Positions 1 to 11,683 are shown, numbered from the stretch's first letter. The stretch: DNA of 64,000 nt from Heterodera schachtii (GCA_023374025.1 SIJG01000054.1:872914-936913), one strand, 5' to 3'. The notes: generated by a model from the sequence alone, not told the origin. Made by a program: numbers and translations.

Positions 1-192
1 TATTTTAAACTCTACTAATGAATATTTTTCTGTTAGTGATAATATTTATCATAGAGAAATCAAAAGTACAAAAACCTTTTTGTCATTTTTTCTTATTTCG
101 CTTTAATAAATTTATTATAAAAATATATATAATAAAAAAACACGAAACTTTTTAACCTTGTCGAATTTACCTCAACAATCTAAATCCCACTT

Positions 193-369
193 TTATGGGT
201 CTAATTGCATCAAATAGGCTTTTTTATTGCGTATATTTGTAAGCACCACCATAACAAATAGACAAGCTTTTATTATTAGAAAGCTCTTGATGAGAGTAAA
301 AATTTGCAAAACAATTTTTAAGCAAAAGAATATACACAGCGGCCCAATTTTGGACTCACAGTTCAAAAA
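193..369 (-). CDS. Possible hydrophobic exon, minus strand
   Basis: The frame is open for 58 codons after an ATTAG acceptor and is rich in hydrophobic residues (for example CLFVMVVLTNIRNKKAYL). It lies downstream of the acidic exon at 543-641 on the same strand. Length alone is not significant in this DNA, and a shorter alternative frame also reads plausibly. Low confidence. Confidence 0.2.
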   Translation of the reverse strand, partial: FLNCESKIGPLCIFFCLKIVLQIFTLIKSFLIIKACLFVMVVLTNIRNKKAYLMQLDP

Positions 370-380
370 CTAATTGATAT

Positions 381-440
381 TTTGTCTCAGTGGTACATGC
401 GTTCGTTAGCGAAAAGGTGGATTTGGGTTCGAATCCCGTT
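381..440 (+). tRNA. tRNA-like remnant (pseudogene or SINE head)
   Basis: A D-arm/A-box-like CTCAGTGGTA is followed about 40 bases later by a good B box, GGTTCGAATCC (425-435). The acceptor stem cannot be closed in the flanking AT-rich DNA and I find no convincing anticodon arm. The two internal RNA polymerase III promoter boxes are visible, so this is a decayed tRNA or a tRNA-derived SINE head rather than a working gene. Confidence 0.35.
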
Positions 441-542
441 TATTATATATTTTAATATTTGATGGTAAAAAATAAAAATATGAAAATATAACAAATAAAT
501 ATTCTTATTTCCTTTTTTTAAAACGGAAAATAAAGAAAAAAA

Positions 543-641
543 CTTATCACAGAAATCAATGACATTAATAAGCGAAATTTGGTCAGTTTCTTCTTCCGAT
601 TGATCGAACTCATCATCCTCTTCCCACTGATCACTCTGTCT
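543..641 (-). CDS. Putative exon encoding an acidic peptide
   Basis: On the minus strand an AAATCAG acceptor is followed by 33 open codons with a strongly acidic stretch (QWEEDDEFDQSEEETD, then ISLINVIDFCDK). GC is near 40% here against about 18% around it. The frame stays open into AT-rich DNA towards 390, and I cannot place the donor. The island lies in an A-rich domain, where other minus-strand exons occur. The family is unknown. Confidence 0.4.
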
Positions 642-659
642 CTGATTTATTATTTTTTA

Positions 660-3430
660 AAATTAAAAAGACACAATAAATTAAAATCAATATGCATTGT
701 AAACTTGTAAACTTTACAAAGATACAAACAAAAAAAATGGAATTATTTTGCCATTTTAATACAAAATTATTTAAAACAAAAACATTAATTTTTAAAATGA
801 GTATAAAATATAATAATAATAATTTAGAAAATTTATATTTTCCGCTAAAAGTATCGGCAAATATAAATTTAATTTATCGTCAAAAAAATTACCATAAGAA
901 AATTAATATATAAACTTTTAAAAAACAAATTGTTCTTTAAGAAAATTTCAAATATTATGATTTTTAAATGTTTTTCAGCGATTTTTGTGAAAATTTTTGG
1001 CAAAATTATAAAGGTAATTTCAAAATTTTATATTTTTTAGTTAATAGCTTTAGGTTATTGAAGTGTTCATTTTTTGGAACGATTCATTTACTAGGAACAT
1101 TGTAATGTACATACTTATCTGGTCATAAATTACCAAATATAATTCGAACACTTTATCATCTTGGTTAATGGCACACGAAAAATTAGGCTAATATTATTTG
1201 CTATTTATTATATTTTTTTAATTTTATAAGAGGCAGATTCCTTGTATTTTTTCAAATAATATTCGCTTTTTGGAAAAAAGGCAATTAAACAAAACAAAAA
1301 AGATCGAAAATTAATAAAGCCCATTATTTTAAAATAAATTAAGGTACTCATACATAATTGTAATTCTATAAAAAAATATATTATTTTTTAGTCATGTGAA
1401 TATGAAAAATCAATTTACATTTTTTTATTTTTAATTAATGTATTAGCAGACAATCTTAAAACAATATAGTTATTTCATTTGTTATTATTGAAACCAACAA
1501 TAAATATTTTTTAAATTTTATTTGCATATTATTTAATTTAGATCACCTCAAATTTTTTGGCATGGAAAAATATTATAATTTATTAATACTGATAAATAAC
1601 TATAAAATAAAGTTTAGAAATAAGGACTAACAAAGCATATTCACAAATTTATATTGTACTTGTGTAATACATTTAGTGAAATAATTTAAAAATGAGAAAG
1701 CAAAATAAACGAAATATATATTTAAAAAAAAGTTTAGATAATAATTATTTTTTCTTGATTAGTCTATCATTCGATATTGATTATTTTTATCTATTTAAAA
1801 TTAACTTTAGTCAATCTCTTCAAAACAATGTATCCCAAATAGTAATACAAAAATTACCGAACAGCCGATGCTGAATATTACCCTACTCATCTTATTTACG
1901 GTTTTAACCGATTTGTACGAGATAATAAATATATAAACAATCCATTTTTTTGCGAACAATTAATAATGAATATAATTAAAAAAATAAATGTCAATATTTA
2001 ATTTCAATTATTTCACATATAAAGAAAAATATGGATTAAAGTAAAATAAACAAATCAAAGTATTTCTTATAAACACCAGATAATTTATCTCTTTAAGATT
2101 ACATAATCGAACTTTAAAATATTTTTTATCATAAAGGGAAAATTATATTATAGCTAAATACAATTTAAAGGAAAACTCAAAGTTTCGATTTAAATAGTTT
2201 AAAATTTTTAATTTTTCAATACAGAAAGAAAAGAATGAAATTTTTTCAATAAAAAATAAAAAACTTACTTCACTAGATATGGAAATTTATTAGCATTTAA
2301 ATTAAAAACATTATTCAAAGGTAAATACCTATAGAAAAAATACATTAAAATTAAATTATTAAAGATAATAACAGTAGAGAAGCACATTGATTCAATTAAA
2401 TTAAATGCAAAATCTTCTTGCATAAATCCATTACTCTGAAAACGATAAAAAAAAAAATATATATATGTATTATTAATTTAAAATAACAAATAAATTATTT
2501 TGTCTTTTCTACTCCAAATGTTTTCGTCAATGTAAATTTAGCCATAAATAATTTTAATCGAATAAACTAATGTAAAATAAGACATTAATAATTATTCTTG
2601 AATAATTTATTTTAATTAAAAAATTAAAAATAAATAGTATTTGTTAATTAATTTATCTAATCAAAAATAAATTAAATGAATAAATTATCTAATAATGCAA
2701 TTTGACTCTGATCGACTTTGAATATCGCAATTCGAATAAATTAATTTAATATGACATTATTTGCGAATTTATTAAAAAATTAAACATTAAAAACTTAATC
2801 TGAATTAATTGAATATTCCAATTAATGAAAAAGAAAATAATATTTGAATAATTAAATGAATACAATAAAATTAGTTCATGAATGAAAAAAGGACTAAGGA
2901 AACAATAAAAAAATGATTACTATAATAAACATTTTCTAAAAAAATATCTCTAAGTTTTTATTAAATTAATTTGGCAATACCAAATTTGAAGCAGAACTTT
3001 CGATATTGATCATTTGAATAAATATTGTTAAAAACAAAATATTAAACAAACTAAATTAAATGCCGATTTATAATTAATAAATAAATAATTTATAAAAAAC
3101 AAAAAGACTAATTATGGTGTAAGCATAACTAAAGATAAAACTAATTTACAGAAATGGTATTTCAAGCAATTAATGTCATAAAATGACTCTCAAAAGTTAA
3201 CGAACAACCTGCAGCAGATGCAAGATGCAACCTGTGTGCTCAAGATTAACAAGAAAAGCATATACAATCTGATATTTAAATATGAAAAGCTAAAACAAAT
3301 AAACTTTATTAAAACCACTTAATCCAATTGAATACGAAGTAAGATTGGATATTAAAAATAATACAAAATTAATAAATAATTATCATTATTAAATTCTCTA
3401 AAATCTTATCATTTTCTTTTATTATTGTAT
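660..3430. other. AT-rich stretch, mostly no recognisable feature
   Basis: Very AT-rich DNA with an excess of A on the plus strand, low-complexity and without long open frames. The only item worth noting is a 23-residue minus-strand reading at 3190-3261, which starts MLFLLILSTQVASC and resembles a signal peptide. It has no convincing donor. Confidence 0.5.
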
Positions 3431-3512
3431 ATTATGTAAGGAAGAAGCTGGCTGGGCGGTTAAAACGCGGAAAGCGGGGGTTGTTAAGATCCATAAAAGA
3501 AAGGGCGGATGT

Positions 3513-3582
3513 GCCTCGGTAGCTTAATGGTAGAGCTGCCCACGGAAAGGGTGCATGAGTGGGTTCGATTCCTACCCGAGGT
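3513..3582 (+). tRNA. tRNA-like gene copy 1 (Phe-like GAA anticodon position, probably pseudo)
   Basis: A 7-bp acceptor stem GCCTCGG/CCGAGGT closes the molecule. The D stem is GCTT/GAGC around AATGGTA, and the T arm is GTGGG-TTCGATT-CCTAC with one mismatch in this copy. The anticodon arm pairs poorly. If numbered from the D arm, positions 34-36 read GAA, but U33 is replaced by G. A shifted register would read GGA with C33. The missing U33 and weak stem argue for a pseudogene or tRNA-derived repeat. Confidence 0.5.
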
Positions 3583-3764
3583 TTAACATTTTGCCCATTT
3601 CTTATTGGTAGCACCGGATGGTTGCCCCACCGCGCCAGCAGCAATTAATTAATGGACCGAGGGACCGGTCCCGATGAGGATGGAGCTGTAAGGAAGAAGC
3701 TGACTGGGCGGTTAAAACGCGGAAAGCGGGGGTTGATAAGATCCATAAAAGAAAGGGCGGATGT

Positions 3765-3834
3765 GCCTCGGTAGCTTAATGGTAGAGCTGCCCACGGAAA
3801 GGGTGCATGAGTGGGTTCGATTCCCACCCGAGGT
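3765..3834 (+). tRNA. tRNA-like gene copy 2
   Basis: Same fold as copy 1, 252 bp downstream, with a perfect 5-bp T stem (GTGGG/CCCAC). It shares the anomalous anticodon loop without U33. Both internal promoter boxes are intact (TAGCTTAATGG and GGTTCGATTCC). Confidence 0.5.
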
Positions 3835-4016
3835 TTAACATTTTGCCCATTTCTTATTGGTAGCACCGGATGGTTGCCCCACCGCGCCAGCAGCAATTAA
3901 TTAATGGACCGAGGGACCGGTCCCGATGAGGATGGAGCTGTAAGGAAGAAGCTGACTGGGCGGTTAAAACGCGGAAAGCGGGGGTTGTTAAGATCCATAA
4001 AAGAAAGGGCGGATGT

Positions 4017-4086
4017 GCCTCGGTAGCTTAATGGTAGAGCTGCCCACGGAAAGGGTGCATGAGTGGGTTCGATTCCCACCCGAGGT
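4017..4086 (+). tRNA. tRNA-like gene copy 3
   Basis: Third tRNA-like body of the array, with a perfect T stem and identical acceptor stem. The repeat unit ends about 25 bases downstream, so this copy has a different 3' flank from the other two. Confidence 0.5.
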
Positions 4087-4110
4087 TTAACATTTTGCCC
4101 ATTTCTTATT

Positions 4111-4930
4111 ATTATAACAAAAGATTAAATAATTTCCATATTCTGCAAAATCACTGTAATTTCATCATTGCTTTAAATCATGTGAAAATTCTACTTAGAA
4201 TTTATATAATATTAAATTATATTCAAATATACAGCGGAAAAAGAAATTATGGGTGGTTTATACGCATGAATAATTTATGAATCAACACTGCAATATATTT
4301 ATTTAATAATATATTTAAAATAATATAAATACTTAAATAAGTTTAAGCATGAAAGAATTAGCAAGCTCATGTAAACGCATGAATATTCGACTTTAACAAT
4401 TTACTAGCATTCCAAAATTAATTGATTTAAATGATCTAAATTAAAATAAGAAATACAAAATGAAAAAAGACGGTATAGTAAAAACAATTATAATAATTTA
4501 TCACCAAACCAAATGTATTAAATAAAAATATTACCTTAATAAATAGTAATAAAAAGGTATAATATATTTTATTACTAGAAATAATATTTTTAAAAAATAA
4601 CAACAAAAATAATTGCTATTAAATTGTAAAGTTAAATAAATTTGTCACCTAAAAATTAATTGTTTATAAAAATTCAATTCGATCAATATGCTTTTTTGCT
4701 ACAGAACAGTGGAACAGCATCATTTTTGTGAAGAAAAAGGTATGAAAAATTTCTAAATTTTTTCATTTAAGAAAACGAAAACCAAGCCAAAGAATATTAA
4801 TAAAAATATTAATTGAAGAATCATTATCGCAATTATAGTTTATTATTACAGTATATTATAAAAAAGTGAAATAAACAATCCTCGAGTTACCTTCAAAATC
4901 AAAAATTGATACAAATTTTTTATATATATA
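4111..4930. other. AT-rich stretch without recognised feature
   Basis: A-rich plus strand, low complexity. I see no coding island or repeat that I can support. Confidence 0.5.
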
Positions 4931-4933
4931 TTT

Positions 4934-5050
4934 GCAGTTTTTAGTCCATATTTGGGTCCAAATTTGGCCATTTTTGAGATTTTTAGTCCATATTTCGTGC
5001 TTTTTTAGTCCATATTTTTTGTCCATATTTCGCGTTTTTTAGTCCATATA
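4934..5050 (+). repeat. Short dispersed motif TTTTTAGTCCATATTT, about five copies
   Basis: The phrase (T)nAGTCCATATTT recurs at irregular spacing of 20-40 bases, with variants GGGTCCAAATTT and TTGTCCATATTTCG. It directly precedes the foldback-like element at 5085-5665. This looks like the end of a decayed repeat element. Confidence 0.6.
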
Positions 5051-5084
5051 ATTTACAACCCTACTTATAATTCTTGCAGACTTA

Positions 5085-5665
5085 TTCGGCTACTCGACAT
5101 TTGAGGCTTTGACATTTAAAGACCCTACATTTGAGGACATGACTTTTGAGGGCCCGATATTTGCGGATATTCCTGACATTTGAGGACCCTACTTTTGAGG
5201 ACCCGACATTTGAGGACATACACAATTTCAAAAAAAAAAGGAATTTATCTATATCATTATAAAAAAGAAAAAATGCTTTTCCTAAGGGCCAACGGGAGCA
5301 AATAAAACTATTCGTTATTTTCTCCGAATAACAAATCGCATTAAAATACAAAAAATTTTCCCTGGCGGCGCCTTCATCACATTGGCCCCTACTACGCCAT
5401 GTTTTCTAAAAATGTTTGAAAAGGCGCGTCGCAAAAAATTATTTAGAATTTATTATATTTTAATTTTTTCAAAAATTTTCGATTTCTGACGACTTCCAGT
5501 TTCAAGCAGGGCTTGGTTTCGATTTCACCTTTTTGTTGTGAAAGATTTTCACATCACTAATAATGGCATTTTTTTTTGTCAAAAAGTCATATTCTCAAGT
5601 GTCGGGTCCTCAAAAGTCGGGTCCTCAAATGTAAATCTTCAAATGTCGCACCACGATAAGTCGAT
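5085..5665. mobile_element. Foldback-like element with inverted minisatellite ends
   Basis: The left end (5090-5220) is a degenerate tandem array of GACATTTGAGGACCC-type units. The right end (5597-5660) carries the same motif in inverse orientation (GTCGGGTCCTCAAATGT). The middle, about 370 bp, holds a GC-rich patch CCTGGCGGCGCC at 5362-5373. No transposase is visible. Ends of inverted tandem repeats around a short core fit a foldback-type or MITE-like non-autonomous DNA element. I could not find a target duplication. Confidence 0.55.
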
Positions 5666-5836
5666 ACTTAGTGGTGTAATTTTAGTTTTCTTGCATTTTA
5701 TTTAGAAATAGTTATGTTTATAGAATTTTTGATATAGCTTTTTAGTATTATTTTAGGTTTTATATGCTATTTATAGTCAAAAAATTGATTGGACAGTTTT
5801 TGAATAATAAATTTGTTTGATTATTTTTATATCACG

Positions 5837-5974
5837 ATGGTCCAACAATGTTGTGGCAATTTTTGTTACTGTGGAATTATTACAAAATTCGTTACTCTTT
5901 TATTTATTGAATTTTATGAATTTAGTAATTTTCATGGCTATTTTCCTTTTTATACACTTTTAAAATTAAGATGA
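5837..5974 (+). CDS. Putative first exon or small ORF, Cys-rich N-terminus
   Basis: An ATG opens 45 codons beginning MVQQCCGNFCYCGIITKFV and continuing hydrophobic. The start lies in a local GC rise within the T-rich domain that begins near 5.4 kb. A Cys cluster followed by a hydrophobic stretch resembles the start of small multi-pass membrane proteins, but no family can be claimed. A donor GTAATT at about 5927 could end the exon earlier. Confidence 0.35.
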   Translation: MVQQCCGNFCYCGIITKFVTLLFIEFYEFSNFHGYFPFYTLLKLR

Positions 5975-6356
5975 TTGCTAATTATGTAAATTGATTAAAT
6001 TATTATCATTTTGCAAAAGTTTTAATCGGCTCAAAAATTTTTGTTGTTTAATTTTCACAAAAATTCATAATTTTCTGAATTATTCTGTTATTTTTTAAAA
6101 TTATTTTTTAAGGTTTAGGTAAGCGATGAATCAAGTTGACCGTGAGAGTATTAATTGAAATTTTTTTATAAATTTATTATTAAATATTTATATGAATTTC
6201 CCTTAACCATTATTAATTTATAGCAATATTCAAAAGATTAAAGAATTTTTAAATTTAATTACTCCGTTTCTTTGCATCGTTTATTTTTTTATTAATAAAT
6301 TAAAAGTTTTAATCTTGAATTTTTAATTTATCTAAATTATTGGCGTTTATACTTTT

Positions 6357-6672
6357 TTGTATCGTGATTTAGCTTTTAGGTTATTAAATATTGGTTTCTT
6401 TTATAAATCTTCTTCATCTTCTTTCATTATTTCAAGTGCCAAACTTACAGAATTTTCTAAAAAAGTCGTCATACTTTTTCTTACACATCCAAATTATATA
6501 ATCATTTTGTCATTCAATTGCCCTTGGCTTTATATATTAACAGGAAAAATTTCCGAAAATTTTTTATTGTTTTGAATAAATTATGGCAATTTTTTTTTTG
6601 TTACAACTTTTGAAACTCAATAAATCTTCTGAAGTTTTAAGAGCTATGGATGTGAAAAATAAATGTCTTTAA
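6357..6672 (+). CDS. Possible exons of a membrane-type gene
   Basis: An open frame from 6357 to 6575 (72 codons, hydrophobic second half) contains a possible TTATTTCAAG acceptor near 6435. It is followed by a second small frame, 6583-6672, with ATG and the hydrophilic end SSEVLRAMDVKNKCL. Both are plus strand in a T-rich domain, downstream of the 5837 start. Joining them is speculative. Confidence 0.25.
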
Positions 6673-7890
6673 TTATATTTTAAATTTAAGATAAATAACA
6701 ATGTTTAATAGTTCTTATTATTTTAATTATTTGAAATTTTTATTTTTTAATAGCAAATAAGATTTTGGAAAATTTATTATAAATAATTTCGGTAGAAGTA
6801 AAAATAAAAATAATTGGAGCAATTAATTGTTTATTTATAGAAATTTGTGATTTGTTTTTTTCAATTAACTTTATGTTGCTTACAAATTATTCTGGATTAA
6901 AAAATTTGGATATATTTTTGGATTTTTCATTTTATTTTTTATTAAGTTTTTCACTTTCCCATATTTGTATGTATATAGTGTCTAATTTCCATTAAATTAA
7001 ATAAATTTATTTTAGTTTTTACATTAAAATTAAATTAATTTTTGTTTTTCCATAATTTCTTGTTCGAATCGCCGCAACTTTCATTTACGAATCGTATGCT
7101 CATTCTTTTTTTTTTGCATTGAAATTTATTTTGATTTTTTTTTCTCGATAAGGTTCGTGAATAATAGAATTTAATTTATTACTGATTTTTGCTTAATTAA
7201 ATTTGTAAAAATTTAATATTCTCAGGAAGACCATATTTAAGAAAATTAAATTACATTAATTACTTTTATGTTCTTATTCCTTAAAATAGTTTAAAATAAG
7301 TAATTTATAATAGAATTAAATAATTATTAAGTTAATTATTATTGTAATAATTATTTAGATAGTTTAATACAAAGAATTTCATTAAATTGCTATGAAAATC
7401 ATTAAATAAATTTTAATCGATTTTAACCAAAAATCACTAAAATATTCAAATAAATTTTTTTAAATTATGATATGTGGAAAAAACAAAAAAATTATAATAA
7501 TTTTTATAACAAAATCGAAGAAATTAAATGAATACCACTTGTGAAAAAGCAAAAATTGAATCGTCAAATTTATATGGAAAACAATTAAAGTATTTAAGCA
7601 CAATAATTGAACAATAAAATAAACATGAAGATAATTTAAGGAAGCAAAGTACCTTTCAGTTTCAAAAATTAAATCTGATCACAGAGAGGATATTGTCAAA
7701 ACTACTTAAAGAAAATCACATTTTTAACTATGATTTTATATATAAGTAAAGTATTTATTGAATTCACAAAAATTAAAAAAATTAACAATAAACCATTAAT
7801 TAACAAGTAGTATCCATTAAATCACAATGAAAAAACAATACAATCAAACGGGTAAGAAAAAATAAAAATAAAATAAATAACATAAAAAAG
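6673..7890. other. AT-rich stretch, at most one weak exon
   Basis: Low-complexity T-rich then A-rich DNA. A small GC rise at 7063-7105 (ESPQLSFTNRM frame, followed by GTATGC) could be a mini-exon. Nothing else is supported. Confidence 0.4.
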
Positions 7891-7891
7891 G

Positions 7892-8050
<159 letters not shown>

Positions 8051-8173
8051 TATAATTATGGGAAACTTATTCATTAATTAGATATTAAAATTTTATTTTT
8101 TTATATTTTTATAAACCTCCGAGAACAATTGTGCCGGAAAAATCAAGAATGGTGCTTTTAAATAGCATTTAAA

Positions 8174-8266
8174 ATTTCAGAATTCTTCGCCCAACATAGA
8201 AATATTTACTCAATAGTTCTTTTTAATCATAATATTGTTTAATATAAATTTGTATATTGTTATTTT
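8174..8266 (+). repeat. 92-bp direct repeat copy A (acceptor plus short exon-like piece)
   Basis: Begins ATTTCAGAATTCTTCGCCC and matches the copy at 8694-8787 at about 95%. Both copies start with a splice-acceptor-like ATTTCAG followed by the same frame, NSSPNI, and an in-frame TAG. This may be a duplicated terminal exon. The copies are 520 bp apart. Confidence 0.7.
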
Positions 8267-8693
8267 AAAATTCCTTAGTTATGTATATTCTCATGTGCTT
8301 TGAAATCTTTTTTGGTGTGATGCATGTATAATTGCACTAAATTTTTTTTTTAAACTTATTATTTGCTTTTTTATGTTATAGGTCTCAGATTTAATTTATT
8401 TTGTTTTTGATTTAATTATAATTAATTAATATTCAATGATTCTTTTTTAAATTATTTATTTGTTATTATATTAATTTATCAAAGCAATAACTACTGAAGC
8501 GGAGAGTATTTATAAAAAATTGCATTTATAAAAAATTTTCAAATATATCATTCTACTTAATTTAAAATTTTATTATTTATATAGCATTTTTATTCCATTT
8601 TCATAAGAAAGTTCTAATTTTATTTTTCAATAATATTTTAATAAAAACTTTATATTTTTCTTGTAGGCTTTATTTAGCTTTAATTTTATGATA

Positions 8694-8787
8694 ATTTCAG
8701 AATTCTTCGCCCAACATAAAAATATTTATTCAATAGTTCTTTTTTAATCATAATATTGTTTAATCTAAATTTGTATATTGTTATTTA
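8694..8787 (+). repeat. 92-bp direct repeat copy B
   Basis: Second copy of the segment at 8174-8266 in the same orientation, with five or six substitutions and one added T. It keeps the acceptor-like ATTTCAG and the NSSPNI frame. Confidence 0.7.
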
Positions 8788-9508
8788 TTTATTTGTAGAT
8801 GGCAAATTAAATAAAAAGTAATTCACCTCGTGCAGAGCGCTCGATTTCATTAAGTGTTTAACGGTATTATGTTAAAGTTAAATGTAATTTTTATTCTTTA
8901 GTTCTTTAATTAATTTTGGATATTAATTAAAATTCCTTTTCTACATTTAGTTAATTTATTTTTATTAAAGTCCAATTCATTATTTTATGATATTGTCATT
9001 TATTTCATTTGAATCGTTGGATTTTTAGTAGATTTTTACGTGAATAATAAATCAATTTTTAGCTAGTGCATAAACGAAATTACATGCTTTAAATATTAAT
9101 TTACAATCTGAATAAATAATAGAAGTCAATTCTTAAATAACTTTAGATATGAATATCATTGAAAATTTGTTTTATTATGATTTGAATAATATAATATAAT
9201 ATTTGTACATTATTTTCAATTACTACTTTAAACAATTTCATCTTATCGGAAGTAAGTAATCTGAGCCTATTAATATTTTAAAATGTTCTATACAATCCGC
9301 TGTGCTTTTCGCTCATAAAAAACAGCTTTAAGCATTTATTTAAAAGTTTTAAAATTTAAATGAATCAAAATTAATTTATTAATTTAAATGAGCATTTAGT
9401 TCTAAACTTCGTCATTTCGATACCTTATTTTTTATTTCAGTCTCTCTTATAAGATGTCAAATTCATTATTGCGTGTAGTTTATTTTAACTAATCATTTCA
9501 ACTTTTAG

Positions 9509-9615
9509 CTAAATCATTAATGCTTTTCATCCGGAATCTACAACAATGTTTGGAAAATGCGTCAATGCACTTGAACTTTAAAAAGTCAAATAAGCAACTG
9601 CAATTTTTGTATTAA
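9509..9615 (+). CDS. Putative terminal exon
   Basis: After the acceptor CAACTTTTAG the frame (two bases carried over from the previous exon) is open for 34 codons to TAA, with a protein-like composition that includes LFIRNLQQCLENASMHLNFK. GC is about 35% against less than 15% on either side. A smaller island with a TTTATTTCAG acceptor at 9441 lies just upstream and may be the preceding exon. Function unknown. Confidence 0.5.
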
Positions 9616-11310
9616 GGACTTAAATTGGTTTATAATATATAGAATATATTTATAAATACCATCCCATACCAATCAAATAACATACCAAACATTCACAACA
9701 CATTAAACAATGAATATTTATTTCATTTAACTCAAATTTTGTGCATAATATCAAACTTTATTCGATTTTCTTGAATAGTCTTGCGAACCATTGTCCAACA
9801 ATTCATCCGGCAAGTTATTATTTGGATGTGTACAAAAAAATTTAATTTTGATAACAATTTAACCGCTGTATTGTTAAATTTTATATATTATATTATTCTA
9901 TAATTTGGTAATCATTTATAATTATTTTTAATTTAGGTTTGAAATAATAATTTTATTTTATAATATAATATAATTCCGCTCTTAAAGATATTTAAAAAAT
10001 AATAATATTTTATTTTGAAGAACTCGTTTTTATTTATTTTTACTTTTCACTAATTATCTAGTCCGCAATTTTTGTTTTTTTAATTTAATAATTTAAATAA
10101 TGAAAAAAATTGTTTTATCATTTATCATATATTGCATAATTATTTAATTTGTTTTAATTATATGTATACTATCGTAAGGGTTTTATTTTATTTGATTTTC
10201 CAACTTATTCTCATAGTCGCTTTAATATTTTACTTGTAACAACAAATTGATTTAGTGGCATCAATTTTTAGTAATCCTCTGAGAACAGGCCAAAGACTAC
10301 ATAAATTTATTTGATAGATTATCTGGAACTGTATTTTTTTTAAAAGAGAAAAAGAAAAGCTTAAAGAATATTTCAAAATTATATTTTATAAGTGTTGTTT
10401 ATTTTTAGGAATTTAAGTTTATCGTCGAATATTTAAGTCATTTTTTGAGGAATATAATAGATTTTTTCAAAATCACAGTATTAACAAGCAACTATATTAT
10501 AAAACATCATATAAAATAATTAGATATTTTAAGAGTGTTTTCCTCTTACACATATGCATTTTTATTATTTATTTTTATTTAGTTTATAAATTTTATAATT
10601 TTTCATGAATATTCTAAATTATTAACATAATTTTCTTCTAATACGAATTCGTGCTATTACTTGAAAATGCATATTATAATATACTTCTACTAATTCGAGA
10701 ATCTATGAACATAAAAGATGATGAAGAGATAAAACCTAAAATAAATTAATAGTAAAAATAACTGTTTAGAAAACATAAAAGTATATAAATGATACAAATT
10801 CTCGGCATGAATATGAAAAAGTTGAAGATGTAATGCAAGTCAATAAATGAACACTTTTTAATTAGTAAATAGACATTTTTATGATTGATTATTGAAAGTT
10901 CAATCTGCCGTTTAATTGAATCTGTTTTTAATACATTTAAAAGAATAAAATAAAAAATCAGAGAGATTTAAAATTATGTATTTTAAATGTTGGGATTTAG
11001 ATTTATTAAAGAATGTTCATCATTTTTATTTTTTTACCTTATTATTAATAAAAAATTAAACAGTTAGCTTAATTTCATATTATTGCAAATTTAATTGGCA
11101 GTAAACGTACTTACATCTACATGTTTTTTAGTAGTTGGAAATTTAGAATGAAGATTTTTTCTAAGTAATTTATTAATAAATAAATTGAAAAAATTCATTT
11201 TTATTAGTTATGTTTTTAAATTCGAGATACAATTTATGAGTTTTTCATTGAAAAATTTTTGAATTTTAATTATATTAAAGTTTTATTGTGCTTTCGTTTG
11301 TCTTTTCTTG
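9616..11310. other. AT-rich stretch with one weak island
   Basis: T-rich low-complexity DNA. A small island at 10270-10310 (TTTTTAG acceptor, NPLRTGQRLHKFI, stop) is a weak terminal-exon candidate. No other feature is supported. Confidence 0.4.
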
Positions 11311-11318
11311 AGAAACAG

Positions 11319-11531
11319 ACTTCGGTGGATTTCAATGCGAGTGATGTTGATACGGAAAATTTTGAAAATAATTTTAAATGATTTGAATATAGCGAAATTA
11401 ACTCAGCTGCGTTTGTTTTTTATTTTTTCCACTCTTTGCAATAAATTTTAAAACAGCTCGGCCCTGGTGTTTCAAAAGTAAATTTGTTACATGCTAAAGA
11501 AGCACATACGAATGAATTATTATATTTTTAA
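11319..11531 (+). CDS. Two putative terminal-type exons
   Basis: The first island, 11319-11381, reads TSVDFNASDVDTENFENNFK to a stop after a GAAACAG acceptor. The second, 11457-11531, follows TTTTAAAACAG and reads LGPGVSKVNLLHAKEAHTNE and four more codons to TAA. Both have 35-42% GC. They may be alternative or successive exons of one plus-strand gene. I cannot join them in phase with confidence. Confidence 0.45.
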
Positions 11532-11633
11532 CGAAAGCTTTTGTAATTCACTTTCTTCTGTGATATTCTTTTAATTCTTTTGGGTATTCATCAATTAACT
11601 GTAATAAATTTTGGAACTTTCCAAAATCAAAAC

Positions 11634-11683
11634 ATGAATAAAATTTATTTCGTTTTCATTTTGGCTTTTATATGTTTTCCTCG
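11634..11683 (+). CDS. Putative first exon with signal peptide
   Basis: ATG is followed by MNKIYFVFILAFICFP, a textbook signal peptide (lysine near the start, then a long hydrophobic core), and then by a donor-like G|GTAAAA at 11684. The exon would end in phase 2. It predicts a secreted or membrane protein. The next island at 11781 does not fit this phase, so an exon between them may be missing or the gene may be damaged. Confidence 0.45.

Larger units (their letters stand above)
3436..4110 (+). repeat. 252-bp tandem repeat array carrying tRNA-like genes
   Basis: The unit begins GTAAGGAAGAAGCTG at 3436, 3688 and 3940, an exact 252-bp period, giving about 2.7 copies that are nearly identical. 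The third copy stops at about 4110 after CCCATTTCTTATT. GC is about 50% in a 15-20% GC setting. Each unit holds one tRNA-like sequence, followed by a weak TTTT terminator. The long minus-strand open frames here are antisense artefacts of the tRNA body. Confidence 0.9.

Noticed and set aside
3432..4079. Three similar minus-strand ORFs (GIEPTHAPFPWAALPLSYRGT-like reading)
   Set aside because: They are the antisense translation of the tRNA-like repeat. The similarity follows from the DNA repeat, and such readings are a known artefact over tRNA genes.
5082..5351. 89-codon minus ORF with VGSSKVGSSNV repeats
   Set aside because: Translation of the inverted minisatellite. The repetitive peptide follows the DNA repeat.
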